Positions 34,576 to 43,181 of a stretch of DNA of 64,000 bases are shown here, piece after piece. The stretch spans positions 434,001-498,000 of the forward strand of contig NZ_JAHXYH010000004.1 of NCBI RefSeq assembly GCF_019970065.1. The letters are read 5' to 3'. The position numbers were made by a program, and so were the translations under genes. The stretch's first letter is position 1; the number at the start of each line of letters is the position of its first letter. This DNA is from Chryseobacterium sp. OSA05B (lineage in GTDB: Bacteria > Bacteroidota > Bacteroidia > Flavobacteriales > Weeksellaceae). Under the pieces are notes generated by a model. That model saw only the letters and a list, made by a program, of their open reading frames with translations. It ran no database searches and was not told where the DNA came from.

Positions 34576-36591
34576 ATGAACAATAAAGGATTCAACTGGT
34601 TTTTTCCAATTGCAATCGTGGCTCTTTTGTTATTTTTCGGTTCCAATTTTTTAGGAGGCGACAGTGCAAAATCTATTGATGAGGATGCTTTCTTCAGGGA
34701 AATGCAGGCAGGAAAGGTCCAAAACGTTATCATATACAAAGACACAGAGAAAGCTGATGTTTTCCTGACAAAAGCAGCAAAGACAGCAATGGTCAGTAAA
34801 ACGGTCAACCAAAGCAATCCTCTTTCTGCGTTCGAAATGGCTCCAAAAGCAGATTTTTCTGTGAAATACGGAGACCTTCAGCTTTTCCTTCAAAAGTTTG
34901 ATCAGATAAAAGCTACAGACGCTACTATCAAAACGACGAAAGATTACGGAGCAGGCAAAAACCCGTTCATGGACATCTTGGTTTCAGCATTGATATGGAT
35001 CGCGATCTTAGGACTTTTCTACTTCCTTCTTTTCAGAAAGATGGGCGGTGGCGGAGGCCCTGGCGGACAGATTTTCTCAATCGGGAAATCTAAAGCGAAG
35101 CTTTTCGACGAAAAAGAAAGAATCCAGGTGACATTTAAAGATGTTGCAGGCCTTGAAGGAGCAAAAGAAGAAGTACAGGAAGTGGTAGATTTCCTGAAAA
35201 ATTCTGAAAAATATACAAAACTGGGTGGTAAGATCCCTAAAGGTGTCCTTCTTGTAGGCCCTCCGGGAACCGGTAAAACCCTATTGGCAAAAGCTGTTGC
35301 AGGTGAAGCCAAAGTACCGTTCTTCTCACTTTCAGGTTCAGACTTCGTAGAAATGTTCGTTGGAGTAGGTGCATCAAGAGTTAGAGACCTTTTTGCTCAG
35401 GCAAAAGCTAAATCTCCTGCTATCATCTTTATCGATGAGATTGATGCGATCGGACGTGCAAGAGGAAAGAATAACTTCTCCGGCGGAAACGACGAAAGAG
35501 AAAATACCCTTAACCAGCTTCTTACGGAAATGGATGGTTTCGGAACAGATGTTAACGTCATTGTAATGGCTGCTACCAACAGAGCTGATATTTTGGATAA
35601 AGCTTTAATGAGAGCAGGACGTTTTGACCGTTCAATTTATGTAGACCTTCCGGAATTACATGAAAGAAGAGAAATTTTTGATGTTCACTTGCTGAAAATC
35701 AAATTAGACGATACGGTTGACAGAGACTTCTTAGCAAAACAAACCCCTGGATTCAGTGGAGCTGATATTGCTAATGTTTGTAACGAAGCAGCGTTGATCG
35801 CAGCTAGAAATAGTCATACTTCCGTAACAAAACAGGATTTCCTTGATGCTGTAGACAGAATCATCGGAGGTCTTGAGAAGAAAAACATGGCCATCAAACC
35901 TTCTGAAAAAAGAAGAGTTGCTTATCATGAAGCAGGTCACGCTACAATCTCTTGGTTGGTCGAACACGCAGCACCCCTTTTAAAAGTAACGATCGTTCCT
36001 AGAGGACGTTCTTTAGGGGCAGCCTGGTATCTTCCGGAAGAAAGACAGTTGACGACTACTGAGCAGATGCTGGACGAATTGTGTGCTACCCTTGGAGGTA
36101 GAGCAGCAGAGCAGGTGATTTTTAACAATATTTCAACCGGAGCATTGTCTGACTTGGAATCAGTAACGAAAAGAGCGCAGGCTATGGTTACGGTTTACGG
36201 TCTGAGCCCTACGATTGGTAATATTTCTTATTATGACAGCTCAGGACAGTCTGAATATAATTTCGGAAAGCCATATTCTGAGGAAACAGCTAATAAGATT
36301 GATGTTGAAATTAAATCAATTATTGAAAATCAATACGAGAGAGCAGTTCAGATTCTTACCGAGAATAAAGATAAACTTGATGCTTTGGCGAATAAGCTTT
36401 TAGAAAAAGAAGTGATATTCCGTGAAGATCTTGAAGATATATTCGGTAAAAGAGCATGGGATCCTGAGTTAACAGAAAGACCTGTTACAAGCACGATTGC
36501 TGCAACGAAAGAACCGGATGAGCAGATCATTATTAAAGACAAGGAAGAAGAAAGCGAAATTCAGGCTCCGGAAAGCCCGACTCAACTTTAA
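34576..36591 (+). CDS. ftsH: ATP-dependent zinc metalloprotease FtsH
   Basis: A 671-residue membrane protease. Transmembrane helix 1 is at about 8-24, followed by a periplasmic segment and helix 2 at about 135-153. The AAA+ domain has Walker A GPPGTGKT, Walker B IIFIDEIDAIG and the second region of homology ATNRADILDKALMRAGRFDR. The zinc protease motif is HEAGH, and a third ligand is expected near LSDLESVTK. A charged Glu/Lys-rich tail follows. It degrades misfolded membrane proteins and regulators. A terminator follows within 25 bases. Confidence 0.97.
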   Translation: MNNKGFNWFFPIAIVALLLFFGSNFLGGDSAKSIDEDAFFREMQAGKVQNVIIYKDTEKADVFLTKAAKTAMVSKTVNQSNPLSAFEMAPKADFSVKYGDLQLFLQKFDQIKATDATIKTTKDYGAGKNPFMDILVSALIWIAILGLFYFLLFRKMGGGGGPGGQIFSIGKSKAKLFDEKERIQVTFKDVAGLEGAKEEVQEVVDFLKNSEKYTKLGGKIPKGVLLVGPPGTGKTLLAKAVAGEAKVPFFSLSGSDFVEMFVGVGASRVRDLFAQAKAKSPAIIFIDEIDAIGRARGKNNFSGGNDERENTLNQLLTEMDGFGTDVNVIVMAATNRADILDKALMRAGRFDRSIYVDLPELHERREIFDVHLLKIKLDDTVDRDFLAKQTPGFSGADIANVCNEAALIAARNSHTSVTKQDFLDAVDRIIGGLEKKNMAIKPSEKRRVAYHEAGHATISWLVEHAAPLLKVTIVPRGRSLGAAWYLPEERQLTTTEQMLDELCATLGGRAAEQVIFNNISTGALSDLESVTKRAQAMVTVYGLSPTIGNISYYDSSGQSEYNFGKPYSEETANKIDVEIKSIIENQYERAVQILTENKDKLDALANKLLEKEVIFREDLEDIFGKRAWDPELTERPVTSTIAATKEPDEQIIIKDKEEESEIQAPESPTQL

Positions 36592-36612
36592 AATACTTCC
36601 AAAACATATCAG

Positions 36613-36648
36613 AAAAAACCTGACAGTCTTAGAATTGTCAGGTTTTTT
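36613..36648 (+). terminator. Terminator after ftsH
   Basis: AAAAAACCTGACA (36613-36625) and TGTCAGGTTTTTT (36636-36648) form a perfect 13-bp stem with a 10-base loop and a T run. Confidence 0.92.
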
Positions 36649-36726
36649 CATATTTAAAGCTACATTTTTAGAATCTATTGTAATTATTTTCTATTTTTGT
36701 ATAAAGTTGACTAAAAATAGATTAAG

Positions 36727-37308
36727 TTGAATTTATTCAAGAGGATTGTAAGCAAACTTACCAACCAGCCTGAGGAAGAGGAAAAACAGAGTCTGGAGAA
36801 GCTCGGGGATTCGCTGAAAAATGCGGATCTTGACTATAAGTTTGCGCAATTATTTACGCATTCAGGGGGATTTTTTAATTATTGTGCAGATGAAGCGGAA
36901 GCTCTACAGACTTTAAATCAGATTGTCAAAATAGAAGGAGTAAACAATGTGTTCTGCTGGGACAAAGAGCTTCAGAACTTTTTGAATGTGGTGAAAATAC
37001 CATACACCTCAGAAATGGAGCATTCCAACGATGCCGCCTTCATCACCTGTGAATATCTTATCGCCTACGACGGGAGAATTATGCTTTCGCATAACAATAT
37101 CCTGCATTACCATTCTTCACGACTGCCGGGTAAGATCATTATCATGGCCAATGTTTCACAGATTGTAAACAACCTGAATGATGCGATGGGAAAAATAAAA
37201 AGAAACGGGAATATCAAAAACCTTACTTCCATCAGTGGAGGGCAGTCAAGTTTAGATACTTCCTCCAATACGAATACAAAACTGTTTTTATTGCTGCTTG
37301 AAGATTAA
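36727..37308 (+). CDS. LUD-domain protein
   Basis: A 193-residue protein starting at TTG (36727, read as Met: MNLFKRIVSKLTNQ); no in-frame ATG fits as well. It has the compact LUD/DUF162 fold seen in LutC-like proteins (FCWDKELQNFL, DAAFITCEYLIAYDGRIML, SSRLPGKIIIMANVSQIV). LutC takes part in lactate oxidation, but this stand-alone version between ftsH and cdsA is a Bacteroidota-typical neighbour with no known role. Lactate metabolism is not supported by context, since no LutA or LutB is nearby. It lies 24 bases before cdsA. Confidence 0.8.
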   Translation: MNLFKRIVSKLTNQPEEEEKQSLEKLGDSLKNADLDYKFAQLFTHSGGFFNYCADEAEALQTLNQIVKIEGVNNVFCWDKELQNFLNVVKIPYTSEMEHSNDAAFITCEYLIAYDGRIMLSHNNILHYHSSRLPGKIIIMANVSQIVNNLNDAMGKIKRNGNIKNLTSISGGQSSLDTSSNTNTKLFLLLLED

Positions 37309-37332
37309 GCATCAACTTATAAATTTTACATC

Positions 37333-38205
37333 TTGGACAAAAACCTTATTCAAAGAACCATTTCCGGGCTTGTTTACGTTGCCGTTATCATTCTTTGCAC
37401 AACACCGCTGGGTGCCCAGCTGATCAACAAGATCCATCCGGACCTTATCAGACAGGAATACCTGTATCACGGGCTGATCACTCTTCTGCTGTTGGTAGGT
37501 ACCTGGGAATGTATTAAGATCATGAAATTCGGGAAAGGCTATGAAAAATGGATCGTACTCCCGCTGGTGATTTTTATTTACTACGTTTTTTCCAAAAGAT
37601 ATTTCCAACACGACTTCTTTTTCGATTTCAGACTGAATGAAATACTGGCTATTTCCCTGATCGCGATTGCAGTGGTTACCTTATTCAAATATCCAAACGA
37701 ACTTTATTTCGACAGCGGAAAGTTGATATTTACGGTCATCTATGTAGCACTGCCTTTTAGTTTTGCATTGGGATTGCCTAAGTTTTCCAGCTTTGACGGG
37801 ACGTTTTCACTGGAAGTCCTTTTCCTGTTCATCTTGATCTGGAGCAGTGATACATTCGCTTATCTTACCGGAAAATTTTTCGGGAAACATAAAATGGCCC
37901 CTAAAATCTCCCCAAAGAAGACCTGGGAGGGTTATGGTGGCGGAGTAGTATTAACTTTGGTTTTATCCTACTTTATAGAGCATTATCAGCCTCAACTTCG
38001 CGGGAACTGGATGGTAGTCGGTTTCCTGGTAGCTGCATTTGCTCCATTAGGAGATCTTGTGGAAAGCCAGCTGAAAAGAAATTTCGGCGTTAAAGACAGC
38101 GGAAACATCATTCCGGGGCATGGAGGTGTGCTGGACAGACTGGACAGTTTTTTAATCTGCGTTCCTGTCGTATATTTGTACTTTATTTTAGAAAAATTTA
38201 TTTAA
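37333..38205 (+). CDS. cdsA: Phosphatidate cytidylyltransferase (CDP-diglyceride synthase)
   Basis: A 290-residue inner-membrane enzyme with about eight transmembrane helices, starting at TTG (MDKNLIQRTISGLVYVAVII). The family signature is in the C-terminal third: SPKKTWEGYGGGVVLT, then LGDLVESQLKRNFGVKDSGNIIPGHGGVLDRLDS, which binds metal and CTP. It makes CDP-diacylglycerol, the precursor for phosphatidylserine and phosphatidylethanolamine. It lies 4 bases before the phosphatidylserine decarboxylase gene. Confidence 0.94.
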   Translation: MDKNLIQRTISGLVYVAVIILCTTPLGAQLINKIHPDLIRQEYLYHGLITLLLLVGTWECIKIMKFGKGYEKWIVLPLVIFIYYVFSKRYFQHDFFFDFRLNEILAISLIAIAVVTLFKYPNELYFDSGKLIFTVIYVALPFSFALGLPKFSSFDGTFSLEVLFLFILIWSSDTFAYLTGKFFGKHKMAPKISPKKTWEGYGGGVVLTLVLSYFIEHYQPQLRGNWMVVGFLVAAFAPLGDLVESQLKRNFGVKDSGNIIPGHGGVLDRLDSFLICVPVVYLYFILEKFI

Positions 38206-38209
38206 TCTC

Positions 38210-38863
38210 ATGAAACTACATAAGGAGTCAAAAGGAACGATTACCGTAGCAACGATACTGTTTATCATCATAAGCGTGTTGGCTATTTATTTTCTTAAAA
38301 TGTGGTCGTTACTGATCATTATGCCAGTATTGGTTGTTTACAGTTTAGTATTTTGGTTTTTCAGAGTTCCGGAACGTGATATTCTGGAGCACAGAGAAAA
38401 TGTGATCGCACCGGTAGACGGAAAGGTGGTGATGATCAAGGAAGTGGAGGAAACTGAATTTATCAAAGGAAAAGCTCTTCAGATTTCCATCTTCATGTCG
38501 CCGCTGAATGTTCACATCTGTAGATATCCGGTATCCGGAAACGTGATCTACAAAAAATACCATCCTGGAAAATATCTGGTAGCATGGCATGAAAAGTCAT
38601 CTACAGAGAACGAAAGAACAACGGTAGCGGTGGAAACTGCAACAAATCATAAAGTCGTATTCAGACAGATCGCAGGATATGTGGCCAGAAGGATTGTTTT
38701 CTATTGTAAGGAAGGAGATCAGGCTAAAGCCGGACATGAGTTCGGATTTATCAAATTCGGTTCGAGAATGGACGTATTTCTGCCTTTGGATACAGAAATC
38801 ACCTGCAAGATCGGAGATATCACAAAAGGAGGTCTGGATGTGATCGCCAAAATGAAAGATTAA
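38210..38863 (+). CDS. psd: Phosphatidylserine decarboxylase (short, archaeal-type Psd)
   Basis: A 217-residue proenzyme with an N-terminal hydrophobic hairpin (about 12-46) and the decarboxylase domain VIAPVDGKVV, FMSPLNVHICRYPVSG and FIKFGSRMDVFLP. The Ser in FGSRMD is the expected self-cleavage site that becomes the pyruvoyl group. It converts phosphatidylserine to phosphatidylethanolamine. It follows cdsA directly and ends the rsfS-ftsH-LUD-cdsA-psd block. Confidence 0.93.
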   Translation: MKLHKESKGTITVATILFIIISVLAIYFLKMWSLLIIMPVLVVYSLVFWFFRVPERDILEHRENVIAPVDGKVVMIKEVEETEFIKGKALQISIFMSPLNVHICRYPVSGNVIYKKYHPGKYLVAWHEKSSTENERTTVAVETATNHKVVFRQIAGYVARRIVFYCKEGDQAKAGHEFGFIKFGSRMDVFLPLDTEITCKIGDITKGGLDVIAKMKD

Positions 38864-38886
38864 TACAAAATATCATCAGAATATAG

Positions 38887-38917
38887 AAAGGAGAAATTAA
38901 GTTTTCTCCTTTTTTTG
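38887..38917 (+). terminator. Terminator after psd
   Basis: AAAGGAGAAA (38887-38896) pairs with TTTCTCCTTT (38103 offset: 39 kb side, 38103 is not used; arm at about 38903-38912), followed by a T run, 24 bases past the psd stop. Confidence 0.85.
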
Positions 38918-38975
38918 TTTTACGACATTAAGTATTCTGAATGGAGTGTATGCTTAATTATGTGAATTCAAAGAG

Positions 38976-39010
38976 GCTGCGGCATGGTGAAACCATGCCG
39001 CAGCTTTTAT
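38976..39010. terminator. Second, G/C-rich hairpin between psd and the DUF1801 gene (bidirectional)
   Basis: GCTGCGGCATGGT (38976-38988) and ACCATGCCGCAGC (38992-39004) form a perfect 13-bp stem with a 3-base loop. A T-rich run follows on the plus strand. It begins 2 bases past the convergent DUF1801 stop, so it can serve both genes. Confidence 0.8.
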
Positions 39011-39354
39011 TTTATATGTTTTTTAACCTCTTCTGTCAGACTTAAAATAGTTTCGACAGGCAAATCTTCTTCCATGTCAATCAGAAGGATTTTAAACTTC
39101 TTTCTGCCATCCTGAATAAGGAGTGGATGATCAAGTCTGTCCCCGTGATAGAAACTTACGTAATGCTGTTTGTACTTTTTGCTGTAATAGAGATAACACA
39201 GCATTTTCTTTTTATACTTAAAAAAAGGTAATCCGAAACTCAGTGTTTCTGTAATGTGTTCCGTATCAGATTCAAGGATCTTTTTACGTAAAAACAAAAG
39301 AGTACTTCTTTCAGGCTCGTCGATTCTGTAGAAGTACTCTTGTATAGGATTCAT
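39007..39354 (-). CDS. DUF1801 domain protein
   Basis: A 115-residue soluble protein of the DUF1801 (YdhG-like) fold: IQEYFYRIDEPERSTLLFLRKKI, ETLSFGLPFFKYKKKMLCYLYYSKK and YHGDRLDHPLL. Function is unknown for this branch; relatives have been linked to iron or surfactin-like functions without firm evidence. It lies 26 bases downstream of the ABC exporter on the same strand and may be co-transcribed with it. Confidence 0.8.
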   Translation of the reverse strand: MNPIQEYFYRIDEPERSTLLFLRKKILESDTEHITETLSFGLPFFKYKKKMLCYLYYSKKYKQHYVSFYHGDRLDHPLLIQDGRKKFKILLIDMEEDLPVETILSLTEEVKKHIK

Positions 39355-39380
39355 TTAAATGAAATTAATTCAATAAACGA

Positions 39381-41213
39381 TTAGTCAAAATTCTGAAGCT
39401 CTACCAGCTTATGGTACATGCCTTTCTTAGCGATAAGGTCGTGGTGTGTTCCCTGTTCCACTACAATTCCTTTCTCCATCACTACGATCCAGTCTGCTTT
39501 CTGAATGGTGGAAAGCCTGTGGGCAATCACCAGGGAGGTTCTGTTTTCCATCATTTTATCTAAGGCATCCTGTACAAATCTTTCAGATTCCGTATCAAGT
39601 GCAGAAGTTGCTTCGTCAAGGATCATTACCGGAGGGTTTTTCAATACCGCTCTGGCGATAGAAACTCTTTGTTTCTGACCACCGGAAAGTTTATTTCCAT
39701 CATCACCGATATTAGCGTTGTAGCCATCAGGAAGATTCGAAATAAAGTTATCAGCGTTGGCAATTTTTGCGGCTTCAACTACTTCTTCTTTCGTGGCATC
39801 AGGTTTACCCATCAGGATATTGTTGTATACTGAATCATTGAACAGTACAGATTCCTGAGTTACCATTCCGAGAAGCTGACGGTATTCTTTTAATTTTAAA
39901 TGTTTAATGTCAACTCCGTCAATTAAAATTTGTCCCTCATTCACATCATAGAATCTTGCCAGAAGGTTAGCAATCGTTGTTTTTCCGCTTCCACTCTGGC
40001 CTACAAGAGCTATGGTTTTTCCTTTCGGAATGATCAGTGAGAAATTTTTAAGGATTACATTATCTTTATCGTAATAGAAACCGATGTTTTTGAATTCGAT
40101 TTGATTGCTTAAGGTAGAGATAGAAACCGGCTCTGCAATCTCTTCTACTTTTAAATCATAATCAAGAACTTCAGCTACTCTTTCCAAACTTGCCATACCT
40201 CCCTGAATAGAAGAAATTGCACTGGAAAGCTTTTTCGCAGGATCAAGAATCTGGAAGAACATCCCGATGAATACCAGGAAAGCCTGAGGTTTCATGGTCT
40301 GATCCTCTAAAATCTGCGTTCCTGCATACCAGGTAATGATAAGAATGGTGATAGAACCGAGGAATTCGCTCATAGGAGACGCCAATTCTCTTCTTCTGCT
40401 CATATCGATCGCATAATTCTGCCAGTTGGTCGTTGTTTCGTTGAATCTGTTTTTAAGGATCTTATCTGCGTTGAAGATTTTGATCACCTTAGACGATTTC
40501 AATGTTTCGTCTACCAATGAGAAAAGGTTTCCAAGTTCAGCCTGAGCAAAATGAGCCTGTTTTTTTAAACTTTTTCCTGTCCACGAAATCAGCCAGCCCA
40601 TAATAGGGAAAACGAGTAGTGAGAACAAGGTAAGCTGAGGAGACAGTAAAAATAAGGCAATCAGTGAAGAGATGATCATAAACGGAGCATTGATAATATC
40701 TACCAAAACCCCCATGATTCCACCTTCCACACCTCCGATGTCATTGGAAATCCTGGACATCATATCTCCCTTTCTCTGTTCTGTAAAGAAAGAAACAGGA
40801 AGCTGAAGGAATTTATTATACATCGCCGTACGAAGATCCTTTGTAATTCCTACACGATAATTAACCAATAGGAAAGATCCTATATATCTGAAAATATTTC
40901 TTAATAAAAATGAAACTCCGGTAATAGCACAAAGAACAGCCAGTACATAAACAGCACCGTGCTGATCTATCTGGATCTGTACAAAATAGTACGCTTTATC
41001 TTTTATATAATTGAAATAGTCGCCGAAAGCTCCGCTCCATACCGGTTCTTTAGCTTGTTTTTCAATGGTACCGAACATTAATCCCAAAATAGGAAGCATT
41101 GTTCCTACCGATAAGATATTGAGTAAGGAGTACAGAATATTGAAAAACATACTTCCGAAAAGGTATTTTTGATGCGGTTTCGCGAAATAAAGTATTCTTT
41201 GTAATGGTTTCAT
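39381..41213 (-). CDS. MsbA-like ABC exporter (fused permease and ATPase)
   Basis: A 610-residue half-transporter. Six transmembrane helices (about 15-330) precede the nucleotide-binding domain with Walker A VGQSGSGKTT, Q loop VTQESVLFND, signature LSGGQKQRVSIARA, Walker B VMILDEATSALD and the H loop in VIAHRLST. It resembles MsbA and other lipid or peptide exporters and would work as a homodimer. The substrate is not determinable; lipid A core export is the usual assumption when there is a single copy. It is followed by the DUF1801 gene. Confidence 0.9.
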   Translation of the reverse strand: MKPLQRILYFAKPHQKYLFGSMFFNILYSLLNILSVGTMLPILGLMFGTIEKQAKEPVWSGAFGDYFNYIKDKAYYFVQIQIDQHGAVYVLAVLCAITGVSFLLRNIFRYIGSFLLVNYRVGITKDLRTAMYNKFLQLPVSFFTEQRKGDMMSRISNDIGGVEGGIMGVLVDIINAPFMIISSLIALFLLSPQLTLFSLLVFPIMGWLISWTGKSLKKQAHFAQAELGNLFSLVDETLKSSKVIKIFNADKILKNRFNETTTNWQNYAIDMSRRRELASPMSEFLGSITILIITWYAGTQILEDQTMKPQAFLVFIGMFFQILDPAKKLSSAISSIQGGMASLERVAEVLDYDLKVEEIAEPVSISTLSNQIEFKNIGFYYDKDNVILKNFSLIIPKGKTIALVGQSGSGKTTIANLLARFYDVNEGQILIDGVDIKHLKLKEYRQLLGMVTQESVLFNDSVYNNILMGKPDATKEEVVEAAKIANADNFISNLPDGYNANIGDDGNKLSGGQKQRVSIARAVLKNPPVMILDEATSALDTESERFVQDALDKMMENRTSLVIAHRLSTIQKADWIVVMEKGIVVEQGTHHDLIAKKGMYHKLVELQNFD

Positions 41214-41361
41214 TCAATGAAAAATTGGATAGCAAAATTACGTAAAATTAAAAGAAAAGACGTTCTTAATCCTCTTTTACTTTAATTAATATGTTTCAAT
41301 CAGGTCAATTTTGTTACAAACGTTTGTTTAATTTTATAATAGCAGTGATAGATTAATTATG

Positions 41362-41388
41362 AAAAAAACCGCCATTTCGGCGGTTTTT
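41362..41388 (-). terminator. Terminator after the M28 peptidase gene
   Basis: On the minus strand AAAAACCGCC and GGCGGTTTTT (between 41388 and 41364) form a perfect stem followed by T residues, 15 bases past the stop. Confidence 0.9.
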
Positions 41389-41402
41389 ATAATTATATTT
41401 AT

Positions 41403-42323
41403 TTAAAATTTTACTTTGTCATTATATTTTGGGGCAAAGTTCTGAGGATTTAATTTTTCAAGAGTTTTTCCAACATTGTTGATAATACCTGTTAAATTAT
41501 CAAAATCTACCACACTCACATCGTCACTTTCATTATGGTAATGCGAAGCTTTCGTCATATCAACCGTAGAAAATGAATGCGCGATAATTTTCTTCTTCAC
41601 AAAACTTACATTGTCTGATCTGTAGAATAATTTTTGCACTGCATAAGGATCTGGGTTTATTTTTAAACCGTTTGCTGCATATTTATTAAAGAGTTCATCA
41701 AAGTCTGAAAACTCATCACCGGTCATAAACAGAGCATTTTTTCCGAACTGAGATTCTGTAGCTACCATTTCAAAATTGAAAAGAGCGGTCATATTATGAT
41801 AAACCTTATCTAAATTGGTATCGGTAGAAATCGCTTTGGATCCCAGCATTCCCTTTTCTTCCCCATTAAAGGCCATGAACACCATTGAAAATTCAGGTTT
41901 TTTATTTTTAAAATAATCGGCAATACCTGCTAGAGTAGCTATTCCGCTGGCATCATCATCTGCGCCGTTGTAAATATTGTCTCCGGTTTTTTCGCTCGTC
42001 CCGATGTGATCAAAATGACCTGAGAATCCAAGATACTTATCCGTTTTTCCTTTTTTAATACCGCATACGTTGTAGACTTTCTTGCCTTCATATTCAAAAG
42101 GAATCAGGTAAGAATTTCCCGTACAGTATTCAAGCTTGTTTTCTTTAAATAGTGTGGCAATATATTCTGCGGCCTTGTCATTTTCCGGAGTTCCGATCTC
42201 ACGGCCTTTCATTTCGTCTGAAGCCAGTGTGGAAAGGATGGTAGTTACTCTTTCTTTTGAAACTTCCTGTGCCAGCGTAAATACGGAGCAGAAGGAAAGG
42301 GCAAGGTAGGTTAGTTTTTTCAT
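41403..42323 (-). CDS. Secreted M28-family metallopeptidase
   Basis: A 306-residue protein with a signal peptide (MKKLTYLALSFCSVFTLAQ). It has an M28 aminopeptidase fold with zinc ligands in FSGHFDHIG (His), YNGADDDASG (bridging Asp), NGEEKGMLGS (catalytic Glu pair) and a later His in SHYHNESDDV. It removes N-terminal residues from peptides in the periplasm or outside. No C-terminal T9SS domain is visible, so the periplasm is more likely. It stands alone with its own terminator. Confidence 0.9.
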   Translation of the reverse strand: MKKLTYLALSFCSVFTLAQEVSKERVTTILSTLASDEMKGREIGTPENDKAAEYIATLFKENKLEYCTGNSYLIPFEYEGKKVYNVCGIKKGKTDKYLGFSGHFDHIGTSEKTGDNIYNGADDDASGIATLAGIADYFKNKKPEFSMVFMAFNGEEKGMLGSKAISTDTNLDKVYHNMTALFNFEMVATESQFGKNALFMTGDEFSDFDELFNKYAANGLKINPDPYAVQKLFYRSDNVSFVKKKIIAHSFSTVDMTKASHYHNESDDVSVVDFDNLTGIINNVGKTLEKLNPQNFAPKYNDKVKF

Positions 42324-42646
42324 TATAGATACAATTTAATAGGATCAGTCGTATTCTTAACGGAAATGTTGCATTAAATGGTATAAATTAATCAGATAAG
42401 AATACATTTCAACCATTAAGAAACTTAAAATGTAATGCGAAATTAAGTAAATCATTTAATTTTTTAAAACATTTTCCAGACTTTCAGTTGATACTCAGAC
42501 CTGTAATATTAAAAAAAACACTCTGTCACACTGAGCGGAGTCGAAGTGTGTGTCAATTTAATTATGAAAATCAAAACAGTTTATATAATGACTAAAAAAA
42601 AACAGCTCCTTTCGGAACTGTTCTCACTCAAAAAATCGTTGTAAGG
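42324..42646. other. 323-base intergenic region with a dispersed-repeat fragment
   Basis: No credible gene on either strand. The stretch is A/T-rich and must hold the M28 promoter (minus strand), which I could not pin down. It contains CACTGAGCGGAGTCGAAGTG, whose core TGAGCGGAGTCGAAG (42532-42546) recurs inverted at 56367-56381. Confidence 0.7.
42532..42546 (+). repeat. Dispersed repeat core TGAGCGGAGTCGAAG, copy 1
   Basis: A 15-base sequence that occurs again, inverted and exact, at 56367-56381. Both copies are intergenic, and both are more G/C-rich than their flanks. Confidence 0.6.
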
Positions 42647-43036
42647 CTATCGAAGTCGGTCTACAGATTTTACGAGCCTCTCATCTCTGCGGATAGATAT
42701 ATTTGCGATAAGCAGACATATCACCGCGATCAATGGGAAAACCGGCTCAATACCCTTCTCAGGAATCTGAATTCCTCCGGATAAGTTTAGTAACCAGTAC
42801 GCCAATACACCAATCAACAAAGCGTTTATAATGATGCTGAACGTATTCAGCATGATTTGTCTTTTTCTGTTTTTGAAACTGAAAATACTTAATGCACCCG
42901 CCAAAACAAGCGCACTACAACTGATATCAATCACCGGAATATTGCCGAAAACGTCAACATCCTGTCCTGTAACGAAAAGGGAAACTGCAGCCAAAACTGC
43001 CAAAAGAGTCCATATAGTCTGTATTCTCTGTAACAT
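42647..43036 (-). CDS. DUF4293 membrane protein
   Basis: A 129-residue protein with four hydrophobic segments (IQTIWTLLAVLAAVSLFVTG; ALVLAGALSIFSF; SIIINALLIGVLAYWLL; VFPLIAVICLLIANISI) and a basic C-terminus (RRDERLVKSVDRLR). It matches DUF4293, a Bacteroidota family of unknown function usually located next to rho. It is transcribed divergently from rho with overlapping promoters. Confidence 0.85.
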   Translation of the reverse strand: MLQRIQTIWTLLAVLAAVSLFVTGQDVDVFGNIPVIDISCSALVLAGALSIFSFKNRKRQIMLNTFSIIINALLIGVLAYWLLNLSGGIQIPEKGIEPVFPLIAVICLLIANISIRRDERLVKSVDRLR

Positions 43037-43054
43037 TGATTATTAAATACCTGG

Positions 43055-43085
43055 CAAAAATAACATAAATTTTGCACAATTCAAA
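43055..43085 (-). promoter_or_regulatory. Promoter of the DUF4293 gene
   Basis: Read on the minus strand: TTTG (43085-43082), 19-base spacer, TATTTTTG (43062-43055). This fits TTTG-N19-TAnnTTTG exactly. The expected start of transcription is only about 10-15 bases before the start codon. It overlaps the rho promoter. Confidence 0.75.
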
Positions 43086-43101
43086 AATTAGTGTAGATTT
43101 G
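43071..43101 (+). promoter_or_regulatory. Promoter of rho
   Basis: TTTG (43071-43074), 19-base spacer, TAGATTTG (43094-43101), the full Bacteroidota consensus. It leaves a leader of about 75 bases before the rho ATG, long enough for autoregulation. Confidence 0.8.
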
Positions 43102-43181
43102 CATTATACATATGTACTTGAAAACAAAAGTCACCGGACTTACTTTTCTTACTCACAATTAATTACATTTTTACATTAAGT

